The notes under the pieces are model-generated. The model saw only the letters and a list, made by a program, of their open reading frames with translations. It was not told the DNA's origin and ran no database searches. A program made the translations under genes and the position numbers. 64,000 bases of DNA from Myxocyprinus asiaticus (lineage: Eukaryota; Chordata; Actinopteri; Cypriniformes; Catostomidae): assembly GCF_019703515.2 (NCBI RefSeq), contig NC_059373.1, positions 16,505,281-16,569,280 of the forward strand. Direction: 5' to 3'. Below, piece after piece: positions 1-11,656 of the stretch (its first letter is position 1; each line of letters opens with the position of its first letter).

Positions 1-1330
1 TGTTATGATAGTTTTTCGGAGGGCATAACTGGCTTGTTTAAGCTCCTCTGCGTTCCCGGAATTAAAAGCAGAGGTCCGCACATTAAGTGCCGTGCAAACA
101 TTGCTATTGATCCATGGCTTCTGGTTCAGATAGATCCGTATTGTTCTGGTCGGAACGACGTCCTCTACGCACTTTGTGATGAAACACATTACGCTATCAG
201 CATAAAGCTCGATGTCGTCATCAGAGGCGGACCGGAACATCTCCCAGTCCGTGTGATCAAAACTTGTCTTGTAGCATAGAGTCTGATTTGTCCGACCAGC
301 ACTGGATCGTTCTGAGGGTGGGTGCTTCCTGTTTCAGTTTCTGCCTGTAAGCGGGCAGAAGGAGAACAGAAGAGTGGTCTGATTTGCCAAATGGTGGGTG
401 GGGGAGGGATTTGTAGCCATCCCGGAAGGGAGAGTAGCAATGGTCCAAAACCCAGTCCCCTCGTGTGTTGAAACTAATGTGTTGGTGGTATTTTGGTGCG
501 ACTGATTTGAAACTGGCTTTATTAAAGTCCCCGGTCACAATGAACGCGGCCTCAGGGTGCGTGGTTTCCTGTTTGCTTATAATCCCATACAGTTCCTTGA
601 GTGCCCGGTCTGTGTCGGCTTGTGGTGGGATGTACACAGCAGTGATAATGACTGCTGTGAATTCCCTCGGTAGCCAGAATGGTCGATACAGAAGCATGAG
701 AAATTCCAGATCAGGAGAGCAGAAAGACTTGATAGAATGACATTCCTCTGATCACACCAGTATTTGTTGATCATAAAACATACACCACCACCTCTGCTTT
801 TACCTGAGAGGTCTTTCGCTCTGTCCGCTCAGTGCACGGAGAACCCCGCGGGTTCAATGCTGAGTCTGGAATCTCCGCAGACGTCCAAGTTTCCGTAAGG
901 CAGATAATGCAGCAGTCCCTCGTCTCTCGTTAGAAAGAGATCCGCGCTTTCAGCTCGCAGAGCTTGTTATCCAGAGACTGAACATTTGCCAGTAGAATAC
1001 TGGGTAGCAGGGGTCGATTTGCATGGCGACTTACTCTGATGAGAACGCCGGCTCTGTTTCCCTTTTTACTCCTGCTTTTCCGTGTCCGGGCTACCCATAC
1101 AAAGGGCTCCGCTTGCGTGTTTGTAAACAGTGGGTCGGCATTGAGGAATTTGAAGTCCGGTTACGGTGTGTAATTGCTGAACCAATGTCCAGAAGTGTTT
1201 GTCTGTCATAGACAATAAGGCAGACAACATCCAAGACAAAAAACATAAGAATTGTAAACAAAACAAACAAAACACTACCATGTTGTGTCGGAGCTCGCAA
1301 CGCAGCAGTCATACTCGGAGCCATCTTGAG
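1..1330 (-). mobile_element. L2-like LINE, antisense, 5' part only (continues past window start)
   Basis: This is a second copy of the LINE at 25873-29400, in the opposite orientation. Its 5' end lies at 1330 (CTCAAGATGG read on the - strand) and it runs leftward out of the window, covering the N-terminal region, the endonuclease and the start of the linker to the reverse transcriptase. Endonuclease motifs are readable ([15 protein letters not shown]), but the frame is broken by several stops and shifts, for example near 255 and in the 700-1100 region. It is an inactive copy, more diverged than the 25.9-kb one. Confidence 0.9.
257..697 (-). pseudogene. LINE endonuclease fragment (decayed)
   Basis: This is the longest surviving frame of the antisense LINE copy, 146 residues of apurinic-type endonuclease. 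It includes the [10 protein letters not shown] segment, the catalytic-loop TGDFNKAS motif and the terminal SDHSS motif. Neighbouring frames continue the same protein on both sides, showing frameshifts and not true ends. No function is expected. Confidence 0.85.
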
Positions 1331-1372
1331 TACATATGTGTGTGTGTAAATATATATATTTATATATATATT

Positions 1373-1918
1373 TACACTACTGGTCAAAAGTTTTGAAACA
1401 CTTGACTGAAATGTTTCTCATGATCTTAAAAATCTTTTGATCTGAAGGCGTATGCTTAAATGTTTGAAATTAGTTTTGTAGACAAAAATATTATTGTGCC
1501 ACCATATTAATTTATTTCATTATAAAACTAAAATTTTATAAAACAATTTTTTTTTTTTTTTAAATTGATGACTTGGACCAAATAATAAAGAAAAGCAGCC
1601 AATAAGTGCCCAACATAGATGGGAACTCCTTCAATACTGTTTAAAAAGCATCCCAGGGTGATACCTCAAGAAGATGGTTGACAAAATGTCAGGAGTACAT
1701 GTCTGCAAATTCTAGGCAAAGGGTGAAGATGCTAAAATATACTTTGAAGATGCTAAAATATAACACAGTTTTGATTTATTTTGTATGTTGTTTAGTCACA
1801 ACATAATTCCCATAGTTCCATATATGTTATTCCATAGTTTTGATGACTTTACTATTATTCTAAAATATGAAGAAAGAAAATTATAATAAAGCATGAGTGT
1901 TTCAAAACTTTGAAAAGT
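1373..1918. mobile_element. Tc1-like remnant, internally deleted
   Basis: The left end CACTACTGGTCAAAAGTTTT and the right end GAGTGTTTCAAAACTTTG form a partial terminal inverted repeat. The interior retains the AT-rich 3' flank typical of one Tc1 family (the 'tttgaagatgctaaaatata' stretch, present twice in part) but no usable transposase. It abuts an AT microsatellite at 1340-1372 and is followed by an AT/AC run at 1933-1955. Confidence 0.65.
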
Positions 1919-1955
1919 GAAAAGAAAAGTTTATATATATACACACACACACACT

Positions 1956-3777
1956 GCCTTTTCACATCTGCCTGTAACACAGCTCCTAGAATTACTTTGT
2001 GATGGTATGCACAGATTTAAATCAATATTCCATTACAGTGGATATTCCAAATAATGACCCAACATTCTGATTAATACAGGCATATGTCAGCTATCTTATT
2101 TGGTTTTCTAGAAACCAGAATATTGCCTTAAAATGGGTTAAGGCAATCAGGTTTACATGTTTACTTGACTTATAAATATAATCAGAATATTAACATATCC
2201 TGGCATATTAGTTGATTCTTGTGCAATTAAACACCCTTATTGAGTAATTCTGGGTGAAAAAGTTTTGTACTGTAGTGTGGCTAAGTATAGGCTAAACTAT
2301 GCAAAGGTTTAGAAAGAAACTGGTGTGGCTGGATTGGTTTAAAGCTACATTTATTGCTCTCCTTATCTCTCCTCATTTCCCTCTTCCTGTTTCGTGTTTG
2401 TGCTCTTCTCTTTTTTTTTTTATTTTTTTTTTTTTAGGACTGCTATGCAGAACTTCCTTAACCCCAATTTTTGATTTGGCTGTTGTTCCTCGCAAACTGA
2501 AGAAGGTGGTCTTCTTTTTGTTTTCTAATAATGAAACACTTGTTCTCAAATTGAGTTGTAAAATCTGTTGTCCGAATAAAATATTTTGCATGTGTGCAGA
2601 AGGCAGTGTGTGTGAAATATGCCATGTTTTGGACTTGCATCTGTGGGAATTATGACTTATATTTTAAAAATGTAAAGATTTAAAAAAACAAAGTCATATT
2701 CCTAATGATGCATTGCAGTGTGGACAATAGCACACTAGCTGCTGTCCATCAGCATTCAGATATGCTCGTTTTTATTGATTTGAAAATCTGAGTTTGATTC
2801 CCCAAAGAAATTTAGTTTTTCAATGTCTGTTTTCACAGTCGTTCACTCAGCTTTTTGTTAACATGGAGGGAAAAGAGACTTCTCTCTAAGCAAGTAATCC
2901 TCCTCAGATGACAACGTTTAAACCAGAGGACGATAAAAGCTAGTGGATATCGGCAATTGTGCTGTCATATTTAGGTGTTTTAAATGAAAGTTGGAGAGGT
3001 CAGTTGCACTAAGCTTGACGAGTATCTATCCCAACAAGCTTTGGGTGGTCTGGAAAATAAACATTGTTTGTGTGTTGTATAAATTAATAAATTAGATGTC
3101 TTTCCCCTTGTTAGTCCATAGGAAGATACAGCAAAGAATGGAGCAAGGGCCAGCAAAGCGAGAATTAACTACAATCCCCAGCGATTTTTAGCTTGATCTG
3201 TATTTAATGATAAATAAAAGACAATGGAAAAGCGACAGGGATGCGTAGTGTCGGTCTGGTGTGATTCAATTGAAATTTGGAGCAAATCCACTGTTGCGTG
3301 GGGAGTAAAATGCTTTTCCAAAAACAATAAACAAAAGATTCTCAAACGGGCTCATGGTGTCGGTTGTGATTAGGCATGCTATGCTAATAAAAGCTCATTA
3401 TCACAAAACGGCTACAGCCAGGCTGTTTTCTCTCTCTTTATGCAGACACACACAACAACTATACCCCAGCTGAAACAGACTTCCTTATTTTGCTGTCAGA
3501 TTGTGAACAATTAATTTTGTTTCCAAAGAGTTGCAGAAAGTTGAAAGCCTGCATTGTTCACATGGGATGTAAGCAAATCGTCAACCAGAGTTTACACCTT
3601 TATTTTTTATTTATTTTTATTTTTATTTATTTATTTTTTATTTCCCTGTTGGATTGCAGCTTTTGGCTTAGCTATTTTCTGATTTTTTCAAACTGCACAC
3701 TTTGTAGAAATGAGTAGTATATGTGAATGAATCTAGCAAAACAGGATAGACTGTTTGACAAAGTAGTGTGTTCAGTG
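1956..3777. other. intronic sequence, mostly repeat-free
   Basis: I see no gene. The 2880-3440 part has the even composition and homeodomain-type TAAT/ATTA sites seen in conserved non-coding elements (see findings). Low-complexity tracts include T-runs at 2411-2437 and a TTTA-rich stretch at 3598-3645. Confidence 0.5.
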
Positions 3778-3929
3778 AAAGGGATAGTTCACCCAGAAAT
3801 GACAATTATTTTATCATTTACTCACCCTCATGTTTAAAAACCTATTTGACTTAAGTTCTTTTGTGGAACACGTAAAGAGAAGAAATTTAATCGTCCATCC
3901 TTTTAAAAAAAGCATAAATTGAGGTTATA
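3778..3929. mobile_element. foldback MITE fragment (family A, 'GGGATAGTTCACCCA' end)
   Basis: It starts AAAGGGATAGTTCACCCAGA, then reads through the 'catttactcaccctcatg' and 'cttttgtggaacac' segments. This is a very abundant cyprinid inverted-repeat MITE; related pieces occur at 13351, 21880, 47240/49163, 49920 and 56755. Only one arm is present here. Confidence 0.65.
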
Positions 3930-4397
3930 GTGAGGCACTTACAATGGAAGTGCATAGGGCTCATTTTTGGAAGATTTAAAGGCAGAAATTTAAAGCTTAT
4001 AATTTTATAAAAGCACTTGCATTAATTCGTCTGTTAAAGCTTGTGTTGTGTATTATTTAAGCTTTAAAGTTTTTAAATGATCGATTTTAGGATTTTTGGG
4101 GGGTTTGCGATTTATCACACTAAAATAATGGTAAAATTCATAATGTTTATGTCTTGTGGCTATACTTTTGAAACAGTGAGTATTTTAACATTTACGGATT
4201 GGCCCCATTCACTTCCATTGACATTGCCTCACTGTAATGCAGATTTTTGCTTCTTTTGTTTTTTCATTTTTCTTTTTAAGAAAAGGTGGGAAAATTAAAA
4301 TAATAATAATAATAATAATAAATTGTGGTAATCAACATTATGCCAGAAGTACTGTAGATTGAGCTTAACTTGTGTTGAACCCGGAATATTCCTTTAA
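3930..4397 (-). mobile_element. foldback MITE (family B, 'GGAATATTCCTTTAA' end)
   Basis: It ends TTGAGCTTAACTTGTGTTGA then ACCCGGAATATTCCTTTAA, the inverse of the start of the copy at 6777-7330. The interior shares 'gaggcacttacaatggaagtg' with that copy. An AAT microsatellite lies at 4297-4321. Confidence 0.65.
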
Positions 4398-4450
4398 GAA
4401 CAATGCTAGCCTCAGTCCCACTGATATATATATATATATGTGTATATATT

Positions 4451-5060
4451 AGGGCTGTAACGGTACATGTATTCGTCCCGAACCTTCACGGTACTGACGT
4501 CACGGTTCGGTGCATGCAGTCAGACAAAGAATACATCTGAGTCACAGGCGATCCACTCCAATCCAGAAGGGGGCGCGCGGCAATGCAACATTGTTTGCTA
4601 ACCGTCACAACAGGAAAAAGAGCAGAAGAAGAAGAGACCATCTATGCACCAACCCAAAATAAGAATGGCTTCTCCTAACGCACAAGTTTTATTTTTCATT
4701 ATTCTGTTTATTTTGTACTTTTATAACATAAGAGATGCTTTTCAGTTTTGTAGCTGATTGTGACCAAATACCTTTTGTTTTTTATCAACCCTACAAACCC
4801 TATGCAAGAGTGCATTCTGTTTACTGCTTAGTGCTTAATACACTAAAGGAGGCTGTACTGTACCAACTACCTCAGGGGGTACTAAATGCCGCTAGATGGA
4901 ACAAACTGTAATTTGCACTACTGTCTGTTCAAAATAAATGAAAAGAAACCTAGCATTTGCGATTTGTTGCTTTTTCCTGTTGTACAGAACTCGTATTGTA
5001 CCGTGACCCCAAAACCGAGGTACGTACCGAACCGTGACTTCTGTGTACCGTTACACCCCT
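4451..5060. mobile_element. hAT-like non-autonomous element
   Basis: Its ends are AGGGCTGTAACGGTAC and GTACCGTTACACCCCT, a clear terminal inverted repeat, with subterminal ACGGT/ACCGT motifs. It lies inside AT microsatellite sequence, so the 8-bp target duplication cannot be read with confidence. There is no transposase. Confidence 0.75.
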
Positions 5061-5435
5061 AATATATATATAACTGGATCGCTGACGCAATGGTAAACTG
5101 CCTGCAGGAGGTGAAGCCACCAGAAGTGTTCGAGCGGCCATCGTAGTATGCCTAAACTCTCATAGATCATCATTGACTGACAGGCGAAAACACCCCACCT
5201 TTAACCGTCTCTGACCTGCGGATAAGACAGTTGCATTTCACCCTCTAGTGACTATCATGTTTAATGTTTAATTTGCTTGTTACGGATAATATTCGTTATG
5301 AGGGAGAAGATGTATGCGGATTGCAATGTCAGAGCATTCACCTGCCCCGGTGTTCAGTCTATCAGTGCAGCACAACAATCACCAAAGGAAGCAGGAAAAC
5401 TCTCTACAAGTTGTAATGTAAGTAGGAAACATTAT
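5061..5435. other. unclassified intronic sequence
   Basis: I see no gene. It is bounded by the hAT-like element and a SINE; the 5070-5180 segment may belong to another old repeat, but I could not identify it. Confidence 0.3.
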
Positions 5436-5649
5436 CTCCGCGTTTCACGCACAACTTACCACACGCCCCATTGAGAACGAGAACCCCTAATTGCGACCAC
5501 GAGGAGGTTACCTCATGTGACTCTACCCTCCCTAGTAACCGGGCCAATTTGGTTGCTTAGGAGACCTGGCTGGAGTCACTCAGCACGCCCTGGATTCGAA
5601 CTCACGACTCCAGGGGTGCTAGATGTGAACTATACTTTTAACCACTGGA
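5436..5649 (-). mobile_element. tRNA-derived SINE, partial, antisense
   Basis: It shares the core 'gaccacgaggaggttac', 'caaccgggccaatttggttg' and 'ggattcgaactcacgac' (B box GTTCGAATCC on the - strand) with the copies at 29925, 30650, 32456 and 63359. The A-box end is degraded and the tail side is truncated. Confidence 0.75.
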
Positions 5650-6776
5650 ATAAATAACTGTTGTTCAAGTTCAAAGTGATTTTAATTTGCGATCAAAGAC
5701 ATCTAGAAACAACAATATCGTTGCACATAGATGGCAACCTGTGAGGTGGCCAGTCTAATTTCACAGGCTGTTGAGTTTCTCTTAAGCATAGAGATGCATC
5801 ACTATGCTCTACGTGCGCTTAGCATGTTTTGTTACGAAGACAGCCCTTCTTCCTGTGAGGCAACGTGGTAACACGGCTCGCCTCCCCTCTGGAGATCTCA
5901 GCAGATTCCTTCTTGCTAAATAAATTATGGTAACTATTATTATTCTATCTTTCTGTTTCTCCATGCTACCCTCCCCACTGTCCCCAACGCCAGCAACTCC
6001 CATTTCCTCTTTTGAAAAATTGACATTTTGTGTCTTGTTTATCTTTGTGCTGTGTTAAAGACAAAAAAAAAAAAAAAAAAAAAGACAACAAAACAAGGCT
6101 ATTGGTAAAGTGATAACATCTGTTTGGAGGTGCTGGATGCCAGGAGTAAAAATGGTTTCCTCTTGTCTGGGCCAGAGAGGGCCTGATGCTATGCAGATGT
6201 GCAGCTGGGCCTCAACTGTAAAAGCTATAAGTATTGTCATAACATTGTTCGACTTCTCCAGTATTTCCTGTCTTCTGCTTAGCACTTTATTACCGATCCT
6301 GGACAGTATCCAACACAGGAACATGCGGAGAGAGTAAAAGGGAGATAATGTGAGAGGTGAAATGATGGGGAGAGAAAGAGAGGGTCTCTGGCTTATTTGG
6401 TTGCCTGATCAGCAGCATTCGCTGACTTATATTCTCTTTTTTTTTTTATATATATCAATCGAGTTGTTGGTTAGATAGAGTTGCAGGAGCAGAGAGGAAA
6501 TTGGAGAGTGATGCATTGCAGGAGAAAGAGAACCAAGGCTATGTTTAGCAGCAGAATATGGTTGTCAGTCCTGTTTTAGCATGCTAAATACGGTTATGTT
6601 CACACACATAGTTCGGTTTACAAAAGAGAAAAACACTTTCTATAACCAAACTGGCTCCCTCGCACCCGTATGTAAACTGATTTTTTTTTTTTTTTTTGCA
6701 TAAATCTAATACAGTTCTGTGAGGTTTATGCTTGAAACAAGAAAAAAAGAGTAATACTGTATGTGCCAATTAGATT
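5650..6776. other. intronic sequence without recognised gene
   Basis: It contains an A-run at 6062-6083, T-runs near 6438-6450 and 6681-6697, and otherwise unclassified sequence. Short open frames here have no recognisable domains. Confidence 0.4.
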
Positions 6777-7330
6777 AAAGGATATTCTGGGTTCAATACA
6801 AGTTAAGCTCAATGGACAGCACTTGCATAACCACAAAAATGAATTTCGACTTGTATATGGGTTGTATAAAGGCACTTACAATGGATGTAAATTGGGCCAA
6901 TCTATAAACGTTAAAATACTGTTTCAAAAGTATACAAATCAGACGTAAACCATATGAGTGTTAATGTGATTTTAGTGTGATCAAATCACTTACTAACCTA
7001 TTCTACTATATGTAAAGTTGTCCAGTTTTACAACTTCGTTTCCATGTCGACATATTTCCCTAAACCCTACACCCTTAACAAACTATTTAAACTATTTTAC
7101 AGCTCAAATAATTCACAGATTTTAACAGAAGAATGAATAAGACTATATTAATTATAATCTTTACATTTTTGCCTTTAAACCCTCCAAAAATTTACTTCCA
7201 TTGTAAGTTCCTCACTGCAACCTTTATTTTTATTTTATTTTTTAAAGGAAAGGAGGGACGAGTTTAAACATTTTATTTCACATACACCATTATGCCACAA
7301 ATGCTGTATTCTATGCTTTGAAAACCCGTC
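6777..7330 (+). mobile_element. foldback MITE (family B)
   Basis: It opens AAAGGATATTCTGGGTTCAA followed by TACAAGTTAAGCTCAATGG, matching the inverted end of 3930-4397. It contains 'ggcacttacaatggatg' and ends near 'ttctatgctttgaaaacccg'. No coding content. Confidence 0.6.
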
Positions 7331-8529
7331 TTAGTATCTTATGCAAACATACTTTAATGTAGCTTGTCTTAAGGGTGTTTTGATATTTATACTGCAAAAA
7401 AATAAAACAATAAGACAAAAATGCTCATTAACAAATTGATGTTTTGATGTGTAGGCAGTATTCATTGTTATCATAGTTATTTTATCATGCAGACAGTTTT
7501 CAATCCACTGCTGTAAGCTATTGTATGAACAGGACAATTTGAGAGTCACACATGTTAACAAAAACAGTTGTCAGTTCCAAACATTGAATGCAGAGTTATC
7601 AGGTGAGGAAAAAGATGACAAGTTCTTTTTTCTCTTCTTCTCAGTGTTTTCTCCTCCTGTGGGAACAGAACAGCAGAGAGTGGGCATGAGCAGCAGCTGA
7701 TTCACTCAGGGCTTGTGTTCATTTCCTGTCTATGATGTGGTCTCTAGACAAGAAGAGAAAAGGACCTTTCTTCCTTGCTAAGCCTTTCCTGAACTCTCTG
7801 TCTCCCTCTTTTTCCAACTCTATCGACACTCTCACTCTCATAGACACGGCTCGCTATCTGCTTAGATAAAACTCACATAAATGTGCTCATACAGTGAAAA
7901 CTATCTTGCTTTCCAGTTTGGCTGGGAGCCACAGATAAAGAAAAGACTCTTAACACACTTGTATTCTTTGTGAGTCTCCATCCACAGCACCGCTCTCTGC
8001 TACCCTACTGATTATTTCCTGGAGGTCTACGGAACTCAGCTCTCCACTCTGGCAAGATATACAGACTGGCATTTTTCCACAACATGTGCTACTTTGAGTG
8101 TTCATCATGGTAATCTTTGATTTCCATGCAAATGCATGTTCTTTCCAGACATAATACTTAACTAGGGCGCATCTTGTGGACATATCTGTCTGGCTGTCAA
8201 TCATCCGTTATGCCGGCAAACTGCATTCGCAACACTTTCAAAACAGAGAAGAGTTATTATCACTGGAACAGGCCTCACTAAATAAAGTTATCTCCTCAAT
8301 ATTCTGTATTTGAAAGGATGCATGAACTTAACTGATAAGGCCATTGTAAATACACACCTAGTAATCAGCTAGCATTCACCATGGCGGCTTCATACATTAG
8401 TAGGCCAAACACTATTGAAAGAACCAAATCATGGGAGAAAAGCTATGATTGTTTGAGCTTATTTTGTCCATTATTGGTTTTTGAACACTGGTTTCTCTCT
8501 TTGTGTGTAAATGTGGATGTGTTTGCATA
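7331..8529. other. intronic sequence without recognised gene or repeat
   Basis: Mixed-composition sequence; I see neither coding frames nor clear repeats. It may include regulatory DNA, but nothing specific is visible. Confidence 0.35.
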
Positions 8530-9397
8530 CAGTGGCAACAAAAGGTATTTGGACAGTTAAGTCACAAAAAGGCAAGTGGTATCTGTTAACAAATTTTAGT
8601 AGCCCCTTTCTCAAAATTAACTTAACTTTTCTGAGCCATTTTCGCAATGACTTTTAAAGAACTGGTCTCAAGGTGATTTTTAGTGCATGTATGAAGTTCC
8701 CCTCAAGTTCACGCTGGTGTCCTAGCAGAGTAACCGCAAGTATCCACCTTTTTCCTGAACAAGGAAGTTTTCCATGATTCATAACATAAACCTGTTACAG
8801 GATCTCCATTCATCTGTCCGTCCGTCCGTTTTAGGGGAAAATGTACCAAATTAAAGTAGCTCAATTGAGGCGATACTTTACAATGTCATGATGACTGTCT
8901 TTTGACAGTGCCGTACCCGTCAAACTTTAAGGCGTGGGTAGATGACATGAAGCATTCGCCTGAGGTTAGTTATGTTAATATCATTAACTATTTTGAGGTA
9001 AGACACAAGTTGAGCCTGTAATAATTTTTACTCTAAATAGGCAATTAACAATTAACATTTTTGTTGTTCTCCATCTAGATCACTGTTTTGGTAGTTTTTA
9101 CATTGCTTCTTATGGAGACCTGACAAAAATCATCCAGTGACAGTCAGAATCATTATGGCGCCATCCAATGGTTCGTTAGGAATACTGTGGAATTTGTAAT
9201 TTTTTATTTCTTGTCTACATTTTGTCTTCATTAATCATTTCAAACATAAACTTTTTCTCAAATGTTTTGCTTGAAAAGTGTGCTTGTGCTGTCATTATTT
9301 AAAATAAATAACACTTGCTTTGATGCTTTATCCAATGCAATGGCATTCATACATTTTTAAGTGTGACTCAAGTGTCCAAACATTTTTGGGCCAGTCT
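8530..9397. mobile_element. Tc1/mariner-type MITE, 868 bp
   Basis: The left end CAGTGGCAACAAAAGGTATT continues to TTGGACA...AAGTCACA, and the right end is the inverse: GTGTGACTCAAGTGTCCAAA, then CATTTTTGGGCCAGTCTG. This matches the ends of the shorter element at 33141-33333. No transposase remains. Confidence 0.65.
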
Positions 9398-10313
9398 GTA
9401 TGTGCGTGTCTGTGAACTCACACACGTGTGTGAAACTCCTTGAATGAATTATTATTTTGCAATTATTACTGAATTGGAAAATGGAAATGAGAACAGACAG
9501 GAAGTAGAAAGCTGTGTGTGTGTGATTACCCTGCCTCAGAAATGCTGAGTCATTATGGAAGAGGTGAGGCATGCTGCACCAGACTTGTACCTCCTGTGCC
9601 GAGATTTACTTACAGTTGAGTTCAATCACAAATCAACCCTGTATTTGCCCACGTGTCAGTGTTTTACCATCGAGAAGACCAGTCAACCGATGAGTGGAAA
9701 CCACTGCTGTGTGTGTATGTTCATGTGGTGGCAATGAGCTAAAACAGGCAGAGTTGGGCCAAATCATTGTTGCTGCCCGAATCTAACAAGCATCTCCCGC
9801 ATGATAGCTTCTGCTCTACATGTCTGGAATACCAACCACTACTCCGCAGCACAGACAATTAGTATTTTTAGCAAATAAAAAGTCTTTCTAGGCTTTCCTC
9901 CGATCCCACTGCGTTAGACCTCACTCCCAGCCTCAGTGTGTGAATATGCGCCTGTGCCTTCATAGCTCACAGCCCAACCATCATTTGTCATTGTGCATTT
10001 TTATGCAGAAAGGGTACTACTGTTTTCCCAGAGTAGGGTGTGTAGAAAAATGACATTATTATCAGATGGGTTTACCATGTATGAGACTGGTAAGCCTCCC
10101 TCTCACAGTGACTCAATGCTTTCTAAATAGCACCGCTGCAGCTACGACCCTCAGCTCTCATTTCTAAGGGGTTTCTCTGCTCTGTCGTTCCCTCCTCCCC
10201 TCATCCTTCTTTCTCATGAAAAATATATCACAGGGGATAAAACAATGGAATTGAAAATCAGAGTTTCTGGTTCTCTGCCAGACTCTGGGTCTCTCTCACT
10301 CACTCTCTCTCTA

Positions 10314-10346
<33 letters not shown>

Positions 10347-11389
10347 TGCTCTCTTAGATTACTTTACTTTGTACTCTTGCCCTATAGAATATTTATCTCA
10401 GTTTATTTAATCAGTAGGGGTGGACAATATATGGAATATTTGCAATAATTTTGCTGGCGATATAAAATTTATAAGCAACATTGTGAATTTATCAGTGATT
10501 TTAATGCACTTTTTTTTCCTAAAAACAACGTAATTGTACTAGTTTCATGACTCGCGAGTGTGAGAGCATTAAGTCGCAGCAAATTAGTTATGTGGAAGCC
10601 GCTTTAGAGTTGGTAAGTTCAATTACTTTCCGTGAATCAGTTCTAACTATCCATTTCAATGAATTAATTTAAAACTCTGATTCAATGATATGTTTTCATC
10701 ATCACTCAATGTTCACGGACATCTCTGGGAGTTGAATAATGTTTTAGTAAAAAAATATGTTTTTAAAAAATGCTGTTTATTCCAATGGTATTGTAATATA
10801 TTGGTGTGCATATAAATGAAATAGATTAAAAACAAGAGAAATTCTTCATTGTGTTAATTTAGTAAAAACAGAGTGGAAAACATGCTGACATCATAAGTCA
10901 TCTCAAAGCAAATAAATAAACATTGATATATACATTAAATATAATCAAAAGACTAAAAGTTAAGATATTATTATAAATAATTATTTGCCTTTTAAAAAGT
11001 AAAACCTTCCCTCTCTTTTTAAGCTGAGATGTTTGCATTAATTCTTGATGCATTTCAGTTTCACGTCTCTTTCACTCACAGTTGCACTATATGGGCAAAT
11101 GTAAAGGTGTTTGCCTGTGAGAAGCAGAAAATCTATTTATGGCCAGTGGCCTCTAGAACCCTTACATTGATTTCTGAGTTTTCTGCATGTGCTTTGGCAT
11201 TGTAGCCCTGCTCTGGAGTGATCTGTTTTTGAAACCAGGATGTGCTTTTCATCAGTCGTTGTCCGACATCTGCACTATATGTTTCAGAATCTTGCCAATG
11301 TGCCTTTGGTTGTTGTCTCTCTATTTTCCCTACATGAAACGTCAATTCAGAGAGGTGAGGAGAATCTATACAATAAAGCAAAATCTAAA
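9398..11389. other. intronic sequence with a CT microsatellite
   Basis: No gene is seen. A (CT)n tract occupies about 10288-10350. A possible degenerate hAT-type end ('aggggtggacaatatatgg') begins near 10416, but no partner end was found. The 10740-11000 part is very AT-rich. Confidence 0.35.
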
Positions 11390-11394
11390 GTTGG

Positions 11395-11651
11395 TGTAAA
11401 AGACTTCTGTTCACTTGGGAAAGGAGAAAGCTGGGACCCGGCTGAGCAGTCAACATAAAGTTTTAATGAAACAAATTAACTTCAACATAACATAAGACAC
11501 ACACAAACGTAACTCCGTGTGTGTCTCTCTCTCTCTCTCTTTCACTGGTGTCTCCGGCTCCCTTTTATCTCTCTCTCTCCCACTGCTTAGGTGACTCGGC
11601 GCCGGCTGTGCACCCTCACGGCCTGGCCATGTCGTCCTCCTCCTCATCACA
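11395..11651 (-). mobile_element. solo LTR, 257 bp, antisense, 5-bp target duplication
   Basis: On the - strand it runs TGTGATGAGG...CTTTTACA, with TG/CA ends. It is flanked by the direct repeat GTTGG at 11390-11394 and 11652-11656. Within it, read on the - strand, are a TATA-like ATAAAAGGGA, a GA-rich microsatellite, and ATTAAA as a probable polyadenylation signal. There is no internal retroelement region, so it is a solo LTR left by LTR-LTR recombination. Confidence 0.8.
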
Positions 11652-11656
11652 GTTGG

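Noticed and set aside
10281..10350. CRISPR-like or other spaced repeat array
   Set aside because: A plain CT microsatellite; no spacer structure anywhere in the window, and the DNA is eukaryotic.
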